Under the pieces are notes generated by a model. The model searched no databases. It had not been told where the DNA came from and saw nothing but the letters and a program-made list of their open reading frames with translations. DNA of 64,000 nt from Kytococcus aerolatus. GTDB taxonomy: Bacteria; Actinomycetota; Actinomycetes; Actinomycetales; Dermatophilaceae. A program made the translations under genes and the position numbers. The number at the start of each line of letters is the position of its first letter. Within the stretch, counting starts at the first letter, position 1. Where the stretch lies: contig NZ_FYEZ01000001.1 of the NCBI RefSeq assembly GCF_900187395.1, positions 372,001-436,000 of the forward strand, given 5' to 3'. Positions 17,184-25,824 of this stretch are shown in pieces.

Positions 17184-20100
17184 CCCACCGGCAGGCAGCC
17201 CGGGCCGAGCAGCGCCTTCAGATCGCCGAACAGCGAGTTCGACGCCGTCACCCGCAGGTCGTCCTCCACCCGCATCACCACGCGCCGCCCGGGCTGGGTG
17301 AGGTGGATCTGCACCTCCGTGGGCCCGGGGTGCTCACCAAGCACCGTCCGGAGCTTGCTCACCACCGCATCGGTGGTCTGGTTCATGGCCATGTGGATCA
17401 TCACCGGTCCCCGCGGACCGTCGTCCAGGTCCGGAAGGCGCAGGTCGCTGGCGAAGATCGAGACCCCGTCCTCGCTGCGCTTCACCCGCCCGGTCACCAC
17501 GCACACGACGTCCTGGGTGAGCATCGTCGAGACCGTCATGTAGGTGCGGGCGAAGAAGAGGCACTCCACCGAGCCCTGCAGGTCCTCCACCGTCGCGATG
17601 GCCCACAGCTCACCGCGCTTGTTGCGCTTGGTCACCACCTGGGTGATGAGCCCCGCGATCGTGACCTCCGCCCCGTCGGGTCGCCCCTCCTCGGAGTTCA
17701 GGTGGGCGATGGAGGTGTCGCTGGCCCGGGCCAGGGCGTGCTCGATGCCGAAGAGCGGGTGGTCCGAGACGTAGAGGCCGAGCATCTCCCGCTCGAAGGC
17801 CAGAAGGGTCTGCTTGTCCCACTCCATGTCGGGGATGGCCGGCATGCCCCCCAGGCTGGAGGCACCCTCGTCGTCCTCACCCATGAGCGCGGCGAAGAGC
17901 GACTCCTGCCCCCGCTCCTGCTCCTTCTTCTCCCCCACCAGGGCGTCCACGTACGCCTCGTGCACGCTCACCAGCGCCTGCCGCTGGTGGCCGAGGTCGT
18001 CGAAGGCGCCGGCCTTGATGAGCGAGTCGATGGTGCGCTTGTTGCACACCACGGCCGGGCACTTGCGCAGGAAGTCCTCGAAGGAGGTGAAGCGACCCTT
18101 CTCCTCCCGGGTCTCGATGATCGCCTTGACGACATTGCCACCGACGTTGCGGATCGCCTCCAGACCGAAGCGGATGTCCTCCCCGACGGCCGCGAACTGG
18201 CCGATGGAGGCGTTGACGTCCGGCGGGAGCACCTTGATGCCCATGTGCCGGCACTCGCCGAGGTAGAGGGCGGACTTGTCCTTGTCGTCCTGGACGCTGG
18301 TGAGCAGGGCCGCCATGTACTCGGCGCGGTAGTTGGCCTTGAGATAACCGGTCCAGTACGAGACCACACCGTAGGCGGCGGTGTGCGCCTTGTTGAAGGC
18401 GTAGTCGGAGAAGGGCAGGAGGATGCCCCAGAGGGTCTTCACGGCCTCGGCGGAGTAGCCGTTGTCGAGCATGCCCTTCTCGAAGTGCACGTACTCGGCG
18501 TCCAGCACCTCCTTCTTCTTCTTGCCCATCGCGCGGCGCAGGAGGTCGGCGTTGCCGAGCGTGTACCCCGCCAGCTTCTGCGCGATCTCCATGACCTGCT
18601 CCTGGTAGATGATCAGGCCGTAGGTCATCTTCAGGATCGGCTCGAGCGCCTCGGTGAGCTCGGGGTGGATGTAGTCCACCGGCTGCTTGCCGTTCTTGCG
18701 CAGGGCGAAGTTCGTGTGCGCGTTGGCGCCCATCGGGCCGGGGCGGTAGAGCGCGAGGGCGGCGGAGATGTCCTCGAAGTTGTCCGGCTGCATGAGGCGC
18801 AGCAGCGAACGCATGCCACCACCGTCGAGCTGGAAGACACCCAGGGTGTCGCCCTTGGCCAGCAGCCGGTACGTGGCCGGGTCGGTCATGTCCTTGCTCA
18901 GGGCGTCGAGGTCGATCGTCTCGCCCCGGTTGGACTCGATGTTCTTGATCGCGTCGTCGAGGATCGTGAGATTCCGCAGGCCCAGGAAGTCCATCTTGAC
19001 CAGGCCGAGCGTCTCGCAGGAGGGGTAGTCGAACTGGGTGATGATCTGCCCGTCGGCCTCCCGCTTCATGATCGGGATGAGGTCGATGAGCGGCTCGCTG
19101 GCCATGATGACGCCGGCGGCGTGCACGCCCCACTGGCGCTTCAGCCCCTCCAGCCCGACCGCGGTGTCGTAGACCTCGCGGGCCTCGGGGTCGTTGGCGT
19201 GCAGCTCCCGGAACTCGATCGCCTCGGCGTAGCGCGGGTGGCTCTCGTCGAAGATCCCCGAGAGCGGGATGTCCTTGCCCATCACCGCCGGCGGCATCGC
19301 CTTGGTGAGCTTCTCCCCGGTGGCGAACGGGAAGCCCATCACCCGGCTGGCGTCCTTCAGGGCCTGCTTGGCCTTGATGGTGCCGTAGGTGACGATCATC
19401 GCCACCCGGTCGTTGCCGTACTTCTCGGTGACGTACTGGATCACCTCGGGGCGCCGGCGCTCGTCGAAGTCGACGTCGAAGTCCGGCATCGACTGGCGCT
19501 CGGGGTTGAGGAAGCGCTCGAAGATCAGGCCGTGCGGCACCGGGTCGAGGTCGGTGATGCCCATCGCGTAGGCGCACATCGAACCAGCACCCGAGCCACG
19601 CCCCGGCCCCACGCGGATGCCGTTCTCCTTGGCCCAGTTGATGAAGTCGGCCACCACGAGGAAGTACCCGGGGTACCCCTTGTTGATGATGACCTCCTGC
19701 TCGTACTCCGCCTGCTTGCGGGCGTAGTCGGGCACCCCCTCGGGGAAGCGGGCCTGCAGGCCGGTGGTCACCTCGTGGATGAACCAGCTCGTCTCGTCGT
19801 GGCCCTCCGGGCAGGGGAAGCGGGGCATGTAGCGCCCCTCCCCCTCGGTGAACTCCACGTTGCAGCGCTCGGCGATGAGCAGGGTGTTGTCGCAGGCCTC
19901 GGGCAGCTCGCGCCACAGGTGGCGCATCTCCGCGGCGGACTTCAGGTAGAACTCGTCGGAGTCGAACTTGAACCGGTTGGGGTCCATGAGGGTCGCCCCG
20001 GACTGCACGCAGAGCAGGGCGCCGTGGGCCTTCGCGTCCTCCTTGTTCGTGTAGTGGAGGTCGTTGGTGGCCACCAGCGGCAGGTCGAGCTCCTTGCCCA

Positions 20101-20740
20101 GACGCAGCAGGTCGGCCCGGACGTTGCGCTCGATGTCGAGCCCGTGGTCCATGAGCTCGAGGTAGTAGTTCTCCGGCCCGAAGATCTCCCGCAGCTCGCC
20201 GGCGGCCTCGCGGGCCTTGTCGTACTGGCCCAGGCGCAGGCGGGTCTGGATCTCCCCCGAGGGGCAACCGGTCGTGCCGATGAGGCCCTTGCCGTAGCGC
20301 TCCAGCAGCTCACGGTCCATGCGGGGCTTGAAGTAGAAGCCCTCGATGGAGGCCAGGGAGGAGGCCCGGAAGAGGTTGTGCATGCCCTCGGTGCTCTCCG
20401 CCCAGAGGGTCATGTGGGTGTACGCACCGGAGCCGGACACGTCGTTGCGGCCACCGTCGCCGTACTTCACGCGGGTCTTGTCCGTGCGGTGCGTACCCGG
20501 GGTGACATAGGCCTCCACACCGATGATCGGCTTGGCCTGGTGCTTGCGGGCCTTGGACCAGAACTCGTAGGCCCCGAACACCGAACCGTGGTCGGTGGTG
20601 GCGACCGCCGGCATCCCCATCTCGTCGGCGGCCGCGAAGAGGTCGTCGATGCGGGCTGCACCGTCCAGCATCGAGTACTCGGTGTGGTTGTGCAGGTGGA
20701 CGAAGTTCTCGCCCTTCGAGGGGGCTCCGGGTGCGCTCAT
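17180..20740 (-). CDS. dnaE: DNA polymerase III alpha subunit
   Basis: A 1186-residue replicative DNA polymerase (DnaE1 type). The N-terminal PHP domain shows HLHNHTEYSMLDGA at residues 15-28. The catalytic aspartates are D422 and D424 in PDFDVDFDERR, following GPGRGSGAGS. Helix-hairpin-helix and OB-fold regions follow (TIAGLITQVVTKRNKRG). The length matches family C polymerases. The start ATG at 20740 has no ribosome binding site; TAGGAT lies 8 nt upstream. It is followed by an overlapping small kinase gene and preceded by rluD, with a 51-nt gap. Confidence 0.97.
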   Translation of the reverse strand: MSAPGAPSKGENFVHLHNHTEYSMLDGAARIDDLFAAADEMGMPAVATTDHGSVFGAYEFWSKARKHQAKPIIGVEAYVTPGTHRTDKTRVKYGDGGRNDVSGSGAYTHMTLWAESTEGMHNLFRASSLASIEGFYFKPRMDRELLERYGKGLIGTTGCPSGEIQTRLRLGQYDKAREAAGELREIFGPENYYLELMDHGLDIERNVRADLLRLGKELDLPLVATNDLHYTNKEDAKAHGALLCVQSGATLMDPNRFKFDSDEFYLKSAAEMRHLWRELPEACDNTLLIAERCNVEFTEGEGRYMPRFPCPEGHDETSWFIHEVTTGLQARFPEGVPDYARKQAEYEQEVIINKGYPGYFLVVADFINWAKENGIRVGPGRGSGAGSMCAYAMGITDLDPVPHGLIFERFLNPERQSMPDFDVDFDERRRPEVIQYVTEKYGNDRVAMIVTYGTIKAKQALKDASRVMGFPFATGEKLTKAMPPAVMGKDIPLSGIFDESHPRYAEAIEFRELHANDPEAREVYDTAVGLEGLKRQWGVHAAGVIMASEPLIDLIPIMKREADGQIITQFDYPSCETLGLVKMDFLGLRNLTILDDAIKNIESNRGETIDLDALSKDMTDPATYRLLAKGDTLGVFQLDGGGMRSLLRLMQPDNFEDISAALALYRPGPMGANAHTNFALRKNGKQPVDYIHPELTEALEPILKMTYGLIIYQEQVMEIAQKLAGYTLGNADLLRRAMGKKKKEVLDAEYVHFEKGMLDNGYSAEAVKTLWGILLPFSDYAFNKAHTAAYGVVSYWTGYLKANYRAEYMAALLTSVQDDKDKSALYLGECRHMGIKVLPPDVNASIGQFAAVGEDIRFGLEAIRNVGGNVVKAIIETREEKGRFTSFEDFLRKCPAVVCNKRTIDSLIKAGAFDDLGHQRQALVSVHEAYVDALVGEKKEQERGQESLFAALMGEDDEGASSLGGMPAIPDMEWDKQTLLAFEREMLGLYVSDHPLFGIEHALARASDTSIAHLNSEEGRPDGAEVTIAGLITQVVTKRNKRGELWAIATVEDLQGSVECLFFARTYMTVSTMLTQDVVCVVTGRVKRSEDGVSIFASDLRLPDLDDGPRGPVMIHMAMNQTTDAVVSKLRTVLGEHPGPTEVQIHLTQPGRRVVMRVEDDLRVTASNSLFGDLKALLGPGCLPVG

Positions 20741-20748
20741 CGCGGGCC

Positions 20749-20754
20749 ATCCTA
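20749..20754 (-). promoter_or_regulatory. Putative -10 element for dnaE
   Basis: TAGGAT on the minus strand ends 8 nt before the dnaE ATG. No Shine-Dalgarno is seen, which suggests a leaderless or very short-leader transcript. Confidence 0.4.
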
Positions 20755-20791
20755 GGACCGCCCACCGACCGCCTCGGCGCCCGTGCGCGGA

Positions 20792-21721
20792 TCAGCCGCG
20801 GAGGCGGTCCAGGGCGCGCTGCAGGTCCTCGGGGTACTCGCTGGTGAAGCTCACGTGCTCCCCGGAGCCGGGGTGGGTGAATCCGAGCTGGACGGCGTGC
20901 AGCCACTGCCGATCCAGCCCCAGCTTCCGGGCCAGCGTCGGGTCCGAGCCATAGGTCGGGTCCCCGGCGCAGGGATGGCCCATCGCCGAGAAGTGGACGC
21001 GGATCTGGTGGGTGCGTCCGGTCTCGAGCTGCACCTCGAGCAGGGAGGCGCTGCGATGCGCCTCCAGCAGCTCGTAGTGGGTGATGCTCGGACGGCCGGT
21101 CGACATCACGGCGAACCGGTAGTCGTGCCCCGGGTGGCGGCCGATCGGCGCGTCGATGGTGCCGGTCAGCGGGTCGGGCAGGCCCTGCACGACCGTGTGG
21201 TAGGTCTTGTCGACCACCCGGTCCCGGAAGGCCTGCTTGAGCACGCTGTAGGCCCGCTCGGACTTGGCCACCACCATGAGCCCGGAGGTGCCCACGTCGA
21301 GGCGCTGGACGATGCCCTGCCGCTCGGCCGCCCCGGAGGTGGAGATGCGGTAGCCCTCGGCGGCGAGGCCACCCACCACGTCCGGGCCCTTCCACCCGAC
21401 GCTCGGGTGCGCCGCCACCCCGGCCGGCTTGTCGATCACGATGATCTCGGTGTCCTCGTGGACCACCCGCATGCCCGGGATCGGCTCCGTGGAGGGCAGG
21501 ACGGGCTCGGCCCGGTTCTCCTGCGGCAGGGTCACCGTGACCAGCTCACCGGCCACCAGGCGGTCCCCCTTGCCCAGGGTGCGCCCGCCCATCTCCACGC
21601 CCCCGGTGGCGGCCACGTCGGCCATCCGGTTGCGGCCCAGCCCCAGCAGGCGGGAGAGCCCGAGGTCGACGCGCTCGCCCTCCAGCCCATCGGGGACGAC
21701 GACGGTGCGGGACTCAGCCAC
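20792..21721 (-). CDS. rluD: Ribosomal large-subunit pseudouridine synthase, RluD/RluA family
   Basis: A 309-residue pseudouridine synthase. An S4-like RNA-binding N-terminus ([25 protein letters not shown]) precedes the catalytic domain with [15 protein letters not shown], in which D142 is the catalytic aspartate, and [18 protein letters not shown]. By family it modifies uridines in 23S rRNA; the exact site is inferred. The GTG at 21721 is preceded by AGGAGG inside the end of lspA, and the two genes overlap by 8 nt. The order lspA-rluD-dnaE is common in Gram-positives. Confidence 0.93.
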   Translation of the reverse strand: MAESRTVVVPDGLEGERVDLGLSRLLGLGRNRMADVAATGGVEMGGRTLGKGDRLVAGELVTVTLPQENRAEPVLPSTEPIPGMRVVHEDTEIIVIDKPAGVAAHPSVGWKGPDVVGGLAAEGYRISTSGAAERQGIVQRLDVGTSGLMVVAKSERAYSVLKQAFRDRVVDKTYHTVVQGLPDPLTGTIDAPIGRHPGHDYRFAVMSTGRPSITHYELLEAHRSASLLEVQLETGRTHQIRVHFSAMGHPCAGDPTYGSDPTLARKLGLDRQWLHAVQLGFTHPGSGEHVSFTSEYPEDLQRALDRLRG

Positions 21722-22307
21722 GGCGGGCCTCCTGATCGGTCGGGTCGGTGGTCTCGGGGGCCTCGGTGGGCTCGATCCCCCGCAGGGCGAGGAGCACCAC
21801 CAGGGCCGCCCCGCAGGTCACGCCGATGTCGGCGACGTTGAAGACCGGCCAGTTCGGCAGCTCGAGGAAGTCGACCACGTGGCCGCGGGCGACACCCGGG
21901 GCACGGAGCAGGCGGTCGACGAGATTGCCCAGCGCCCCTCCCCCGACGAGCCCGAGCGCGACGGCCCAGGTGCTGGAGACGAGCTGCCGGGAGAACCAGA
22001 GCAGGGCCACGAGGACGATCGCCGCGAAGGCCGTGATGACCGGGGTGATACCGGTCCCCAGGCTGAAGGCGGCGCCGGGGTTGAAGACCAGCCGGAGCTG
22101 CAGCAGGTCACCCAGGAGCTCGACGGGCTGACCCCGCTCCAGCTCCCGCAGGGCCCACTCCTTCGTGACCTGGTCGAGGACCGCCCACAGGGCGACGATC
22201 CCCGCGACGAGGCCGAGGTGCCCACGCCGCGGCCGGGCGGGAGGGGCTCCGGCGGTGGGGTGGTCGGACGTCTGTGCGCTCAGCGGCGCTCCTGGTGCTG
22301 CTTGCAT
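21714..22307 (-). CDS. lspA: Lipoprotein signal peptidase II
   Basis: A 197-residue membrane aspartyl peptidase that cleaves signal peptides of prolipoproteins. Four hydrophobic helices are visible, with conserved [20 protein letters not shown] (catalytic D131) and [19 protein letters not shown] (catalytic D160). The start is uncertain: ATG 22307 ([15 protein letters not shown]) gives a normal length with a 28-nt overlap of the upstream dksA/traR gene; an in-frame ATG at 22379 would be longer. No strong ribosome binding site is seen, so translation probably couples to dksA. Confidence 0.93.
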   Translation of the reverse strand: MQAAPGAPLSAQTSDHPTAGAPPARPRRGHLGLVAGIVALWAVLDQVTKEWALRELERGQPVELLGDLLQLRLVFNPGAAFSLGTGITPVITAFAAIVLVALLWFSRQLVSSTWAVALGLVGGGALGNLVDRLLRAPGVARGHVVDFLELPNWPVFNVADIGVTCGAALVVLLALRGIEPTEAPETTDPTDQEARRG

Positions 22308-23017
22308 GGCACGCACAGGGTCGCACGCGGGAAGGCCTGCAGCCGCATCTTGCCGATCGCCTCGTGGCAGCTCTCGCACTGCCCGTAGGTGCCGTCCACG
22401 ATCCGGGTCAGGGCGTGGGTGGTCTGCAGGAGGAGATCGCGGGAGTTCTGCGCGACGCTCATCTCGTGCTGGCGCTCGGAGCTGAAGGACCCGGCGTCAG
22501 CCTCGTCACCCGTGGAGTCGATGTTCTCGCTGACCAGCGTCAGGAGATCGCTCTCGGCCAGCTCCAGGTCGCGGGTGAGGCGAGCCAGCTCGGCCTCCAG
22601 CTCCACCCGGACCTCCGCCAGCTCGGACTTCGACCACGGCTCCTCGGCCCTGCCGACGACCAGCGACTTGGCCTTGGCGGACTTCTGCCCGGTGAGGCGC
22701 TCGGCGACGGTGGCCGGCTTCTTCGCAGCGGTCTTGGAGCTCTTGGCGGCTCCCTTCGAGGACTTGGCCGCCGACTTCGTGGTCTTCTTCGCCGAGTCCT
22801 TCTTCGCGGAGTCCTTGGAACCGGTCTTCGCCGTGGCCTCGGCGGCGGTCTTCTTGGACGCCTTCTTCGGGGCCTTGGTCTCCTTCTCGGAGCCCTTCTT
22901 CGGCGCCTTGCCGGCCTTCTCCCCCTTCTCGGCCTTCGCGCTCGACGTCTTGCTCGAGGCCGCCTTCGCCGGCGAGGTCTTCTTGGTCGTCGGCTTCTTC
23001 GCCGTGGTCGTGGCCAC
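22280..23017 (-). CDS. TraR/DksA-type zinc finger protein with Lys/Ala-rich N-terminus
   Basis: A 245-residue protein. The C-terminal 110 residues form a TraR/DksA-type coiled coil (KSELAEVRVELEAELARLTRDLE) and zinc finger with C214, C217, C235 and C238 (CESC...CVPC). The first 110 residues are a Lys/Ala/Thr/Ser-rich, histone-tail-like stretch with KK-x-S/T repeats, unlike classical DksA and probably disordered and nucleic-acid binding. DksA-like proteins bind RNA polymerase through the secondary channel; whether this one does is unproven. The GTG start at 23017 has GAGGAG just upstream. A promoter and 5'-terminal hairpin precede it. Confidence 0.88.
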   Translation of the reverse strand: MATTTAKKPTTKKTSPAKAASSKTSSAKAEKGEKAGKAPKKGSEKETKAPKKASKKTAAEATAKTGSKDSAKKDSAKKTTKSAAKSSKGAAKSSKTAAKKPATVAERLTGQKSAKAKSLVVGRAEEPWSKSELAEVRVELEAELARLTRDLELAESDLLTLVSENIDSTGDEADAGSFSSERQHEMSVAQNSRDLLLQTTHALTRIVDGTYGQCESCHEAIGKMRLQAFPRATLCVPCKQHQERR

Positions 23018-23103
23018 CAGATCTCCTCAGAACGTGCGGTCCCGGCCGCCGGTCCCGACGCCCTGGGTCCGGGGATCCACACACGGCTGATCCCCCTTGA
23101 GTG

Positions 23104-23120
23104 ACATCCTCTTCGGATGT
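23104..23120 (-). promoter_or_regulatory. Hairpin at the predicted 5' end of the dksA-like transcript
   Basis: ACATCC-TCTTC-GGATGT is a 6-bp stem that would begin at, or 1 nt from, the transcription start predicted from the promoter at 23128-23156. It could protect the 5' end or affect initiation. Confidence 0.4.
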
Positions 23121-23127
23121 TGCGGGA

Positions 23128-23156
23128 ACCCTAGGTGAAGCCCGGTGCCCGACCAA
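23128..23156 (-). promoter_or_regulatory. Promoter for the dksA-like/lspA/rluD genes
   Basis: On the minus strand TTGGTC (23151-23156) is separated by 17 nt from TAGGGT (23128-23133). The predicted start near 23121 leaves a leader of about 104 nt. A direct repeat TCGTCACC with 11-nt period (23170-23177 and 23181-23188) lies upstream and may be an operator. Confidence 0.55.
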
Positions 23157-23218
23157 GCCCACGCCCACTTCGTCACCAAATCGTCACCGGCCGTTTTCCC
23201 GGTGTTCACCGTGGTGGC

Positions 23219-24004
23219 TCAGCTCCAGGCGGAGGTGGCCCCTTGGGAGGCCGACCGGCCGCGACGCCCTGCCGCCAGCGAGGCCGGGTCGTGCGGCGAG
23301 TGGAGGAAGGTGCGCTGCTCCTCGGCCCAGTGGGTGAACTGATCGGCCCGCTGCCGCAGGATCTGCTCGGCCTCCACCAGCCGCTCTCGTGCGTCGGCGA
23401 TCCGGGCCTCCAGCGCCTCCAGCTGCCGCTGCGCGTGCTCGGTGCGTCGCGCGGCCTCGGCCTCGGCCTGCTCCACCCGGTCGTCGTGCACGGTCTGCGC
23501 CGCCTCCAGGAGGAGGGCGGCGTCACCGCCTGCGGCGAGACGGTCGACGGCCTCGGTGAGACGGGCCGCCCGGGCCCGGACCTCGTCGAGCCGCTCCTGG
23601 GCCTCGGCCTCGGCCCGCTGGGCGGCCTGCACCCGGTGGTGGCTGTCGAACTCCGCACTCTCGGCGGCGTGCATGGCCGCCATGATCCGCTGGTCGGCCT
23701 CCCGCTGCACCACGTCCGGGTCCTGCCCGCTGCTCACCGGACCGCCGAGCGGGATGAAGCCATCGTCGGCCGGCTGGCTGCCTCGGGCCGGCATCTCCAC
23801 CGGCCCCTCCCAGCCCCCGTGGAACTCGGGCGCGTCGGTGCGTCCCTCCGCGGCGTCACGCAGGGACTCGTTCTCGGCGACCAGGCGCCGCAGCTCCCCC
23901 TGGACCCGGTCCAGGAAGGTGTTCACCTGCTCCTTGTCGTAACCGGGGCGCAGACGGGTCTCGTCGAACTCCCGCTCGAACAGCTCATCGGGGCGCAGCG
24001 TCAT
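23219..24004 (-). CDS. divIVA: DivIVA/Wag31-like polar growth and septum protein
   Basis: A 261-residue DivIVA-family protein. The N-terminal lipid-binding domain is clear (TLRPDELFEREFDETRLRPG, then YDKEQVNTFLDRVQGELRRL). A Gly/Pro-rich linker follows, then a long coiled coil rich in Ala, Glu and Arg (EADQRIMAAMHAAESAEF to about 240). Such proteins mark curved membrane and organise polar growth and septa in actinobacteria. The ATG at 24004 is chosen over 24016 because GGAGGA lies about 5 nt upstream of it. It sits in the usual place after sepF and yggT. Confidence 0.92.
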   Translation of the reverse strand: MTLRPDELFEREFDETRLRPGYDKEQVNTFLDRVQGELRRLVAENESLRDAAEGRTDAPEFHGGWEGPVEMPARGSQPADDGFIPLGGPVSSGQDPDVVQREADQRIMAAMHAAESAEFDSHHRVQAAQRAEAEAQERLDEVRARAARLTEAVDRLAAGGDAALLLEAAQTVHDDRVEQAEAEAARRTEHAQRQLEALEARIADARERLVEAEQILRQRADQFTHWAEEQRTFLHSPHDPASLAAGRRGRSASQGATSAWS

Positions 24005-24091
24005 GAGTTCCTCCACTTCACGTCGTCACGAGTGTGGCACGCGGACCACTCGGATGACCCAGCCGGCCGGGCGCCCTGTGGACGGTCCGGT

Positions 24092-24382
24092 TCAGAAGAT
24101 CGCGCTCTGCACCACGCCCAGCAGGAGGCTGGTGCCCAGTGCCAGCACGAGGAAGCCCAGGTCGAGACTCACCGCGCCCAGGTTGAGCGGCGGCAGCACC
24201 CGGCGCAGGGCGCTCAGCGGCGGGTCGGTGACCGTGTAGGCCCCCTCGGCGAGGACCAGCGCCGCACCGGAGGGGCGCCACCGCGGCGCGTAGCCCTGCA
24301 CCCAGCTGAACACCAGGCGCACCAGGAGCGCCACCAGGAAGCAGAAGAGCACCAGGTGGAGCAGTGCCAGCAGGACCGGCAC
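24092..24382 (-). CDS. YggT family membrane protein
   Basis: A 96-residue membrane protein with two YggT-type hydrophobic segments: an N-terminal helix (LLALLHLVLFCFLVALLVRL) and a C-terminal one (DLGFLVLALGTSLLLGVV). Between them is TDPPLSALRRVLPPLNLGAVSLD, a conserved family motif. Its role is not settled, but it is constantly linked with sepF and division genes. The GTG start at 24382 lies 2 nt after the sepF stop. Confidence 0.9.
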   Translation of the reverse strand: MPVLLALLHLVLFCFLVALLVRLVFSWVQGYAPRWRPSGAALVLAEGAYTVTDPPLSALRRVLPPLNLGAVSLDLGFLVLALGTSLLLGVVQSAIF

Positions 24383-24384
24383 GG

Positions 24385-24978
24385 TCAGTGGTCCGAGGCG
24401 CCGGTCGGGTCGCCCTGGCCGCCCTCGGTCTCCACGCCCTCGGGGGAGAGCAGGAAGACCTTGTTCGTCACCCGGTCGATCGAGCCGTGCAGGCCGAAGA
24501 CCAGACCGGCGGCGAAGTCCACCAGGCGCTTGGCGTCACCGTCGGAGAGATCGGTGAGGTTCATGATCACCGGGACGCCCTCACGGAAGGACTCCCCGAT
24601 GAGGCGCGCCTCGTTGAAGGTGGCGGGGTGGATGGTCGTGATGCGGTGGATGCCGCCCATGGGAACTCCTGCTGCTCGGCGGGACTCGGGTCGTCGGGTG
24701 TGCTCGGGGGTCGGGGCCGCACGGCGGACCGGGGCGGGTGCCCGGCGGGCGGGGCGCTCGTCGATCTCGTCGTCCTCCCCCAGCGCATGGGCACCCCGGT
24801 CGTCACCGCGGCCGTCACCGCGGGGCCCCGGGGCGACGGGGGCCTCGTCCAGGTCCTCGCGCTCGTCGTACTCGTCGTACCCCTCGTACTCGTCGTACTC
24901 GCCCTCGGGGCGGCGCTCGCGCTCGTCGATCTCGCTGAAGCCCAACAGCTCCATCGTCCTGTTGAAGACACCTGCCAT
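24385..24978 (-). CDS. sepF: Cell division protein SepF
   Basis: A 197-residue SepF. The amphipathic membrane-binding N-terminus [16 protein letters not shown] is followed by an acidic Tyr/Asp/Glu-rich linker and the C-terminal SepF domain ([51 protein letters not shown]). SepF anchors FtsZ to the membrane, which is essential in actinobacteria that lack FtsA and ZipA. The ATG at 24978 is chosen because GAGGAG lies 6 nt upstream; the open frame extends further without family similarity. Confidence 0.95.
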   Translation of the reverse strand: MAGVFNRTMELLGFSEIDERERRPEGEYDEYEGYDEYDEREDLDEAPVAPGPRGDGRGDDRGAHALGEDDEIDERPARRAPAPVRRAAPTPEHTRRPESRRAAGVPMGGIHRITTIHPATFNEARLIGESFREGVPVIMNLTDLSDGDAKRLVDFAAGLVFGLHGSIDRVTNKVFLLSPEGVETEGGQGDPTGASDH

Positions 24979-25056
24979 GGCTGCTCCTCGTGCGCACTCG
25001 CGCGGATCGACTGCTCGTCTGGACGCGCCCCGCAGAGGCGTCACCGGCTCCGAAGG

Positions 25057-25824
25057 TTATCCCAGTGCCGGACGGCTCCCGAGGATCGCCGAGCCGACAC
25101 GGACGTGTGTCGCCCCCGCCGCGACGGCCTGCTCCAGGTCGCCCGACATCCCCGCCGACCGCCAGGTGGCCCCGGGGTGAGCTGCCAGGAGCTCCTCGTG
25201 CCACCGGGCCAGGAGCCCGAAGGCCTCGGCAGGATCGACCGACCGCGGGGCGACGGTCATCACTCCGCGGAGCTCGAGCCCCTCGGCCTGCGCGACCCGG
25301 TCGGCAAGCGCGAGCAGATCCCCACGCCCCACACCCCCACGGACGTCCTCCTCCGGGTCCACCGCCACGCCGAGTCCCTCCCGCAGGTCGGCCTGCACGC
25401 AGACCCCCAGCACCCTGCCCTCGCGCTGGGCCGCGGCGGCCAGCCGGTCCACGATCTTCGCCCGGTCCACGGACTGGACCACGCGGGCGACCCGGGCCAC
25501 GTGACCGTCCTTCTTCGACTGCAGCTGTCCGACGAAGTGCAGCCGCACGTCCGCGGGCACCGCCCGCCCCTCGGCCGCGAGGAGGGCCGGCCACCGCTCC
25601 CACTTCGCAGTGGCCTCCTGCTCGCGGTTCTCCCCCAGGTCCCGCACCCCCAGGTCCACGAGGCGGGCCACGTCGTCGGCCCCGAAGAACTTCGACACCA
25701 CCACCAGCGCCACCTCGTCCTCCGCGCGGTCGGCGGCCCTGCAGGCGGCGGCGATGCGCCCGCGGACCTCCTCCAGGCGCCCGGCGAGCTCCCGGTGGCG
25801 TGCGTCGTCCAGGATCGAGACCAT
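25057..25824 (-). CDS. yggS: PLP homeostasis protein YggS/PLPBP
   Basis: A 255-residue single-domain PLP-binding protein of the alanine-racemase-like fold. The PLP lysine is K45 in VVVSKFF; GENREQEATAKWERW, HFVGQLQSKKDG and the C-terminal GMSGDLEQAVAAGATHVRVGSAI phosphate-binding segment are conserved. It acts in vitamin B6 balance rather than catalysis. The ATG overlaps the pgeF stop as TGATG, so the two are translationally coupled. Confidence 0.94.
   Translation of the reverse strand: MVSILDDARHRELAGRLEEVRGRIAAACRAADRAEDEVALVVVSKFFGADDVARLVDLGVRDLGENREQEATAKWERWPALLAAEGRAVPADVRLHFVGQLQSKKDGHVARVARVVQSVDRAKIVDRLAAAAQREGRVLGVCVQADLREGLGVAVDPEEDVRGGVGRGDLLALADRVAQAEGLELRGVMTVAPRSVDPAEAFGLLARWHEELLAAHPGATWRSAGMSGDLEQAVAAGATHVRVGSAILGSRPALG

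Noticed and set aside
17303-20755. An 1150-codon open frame opposite dnaE
   Set aside because: Same shadow effect; dnaE on the other strand is complete with all motifs.
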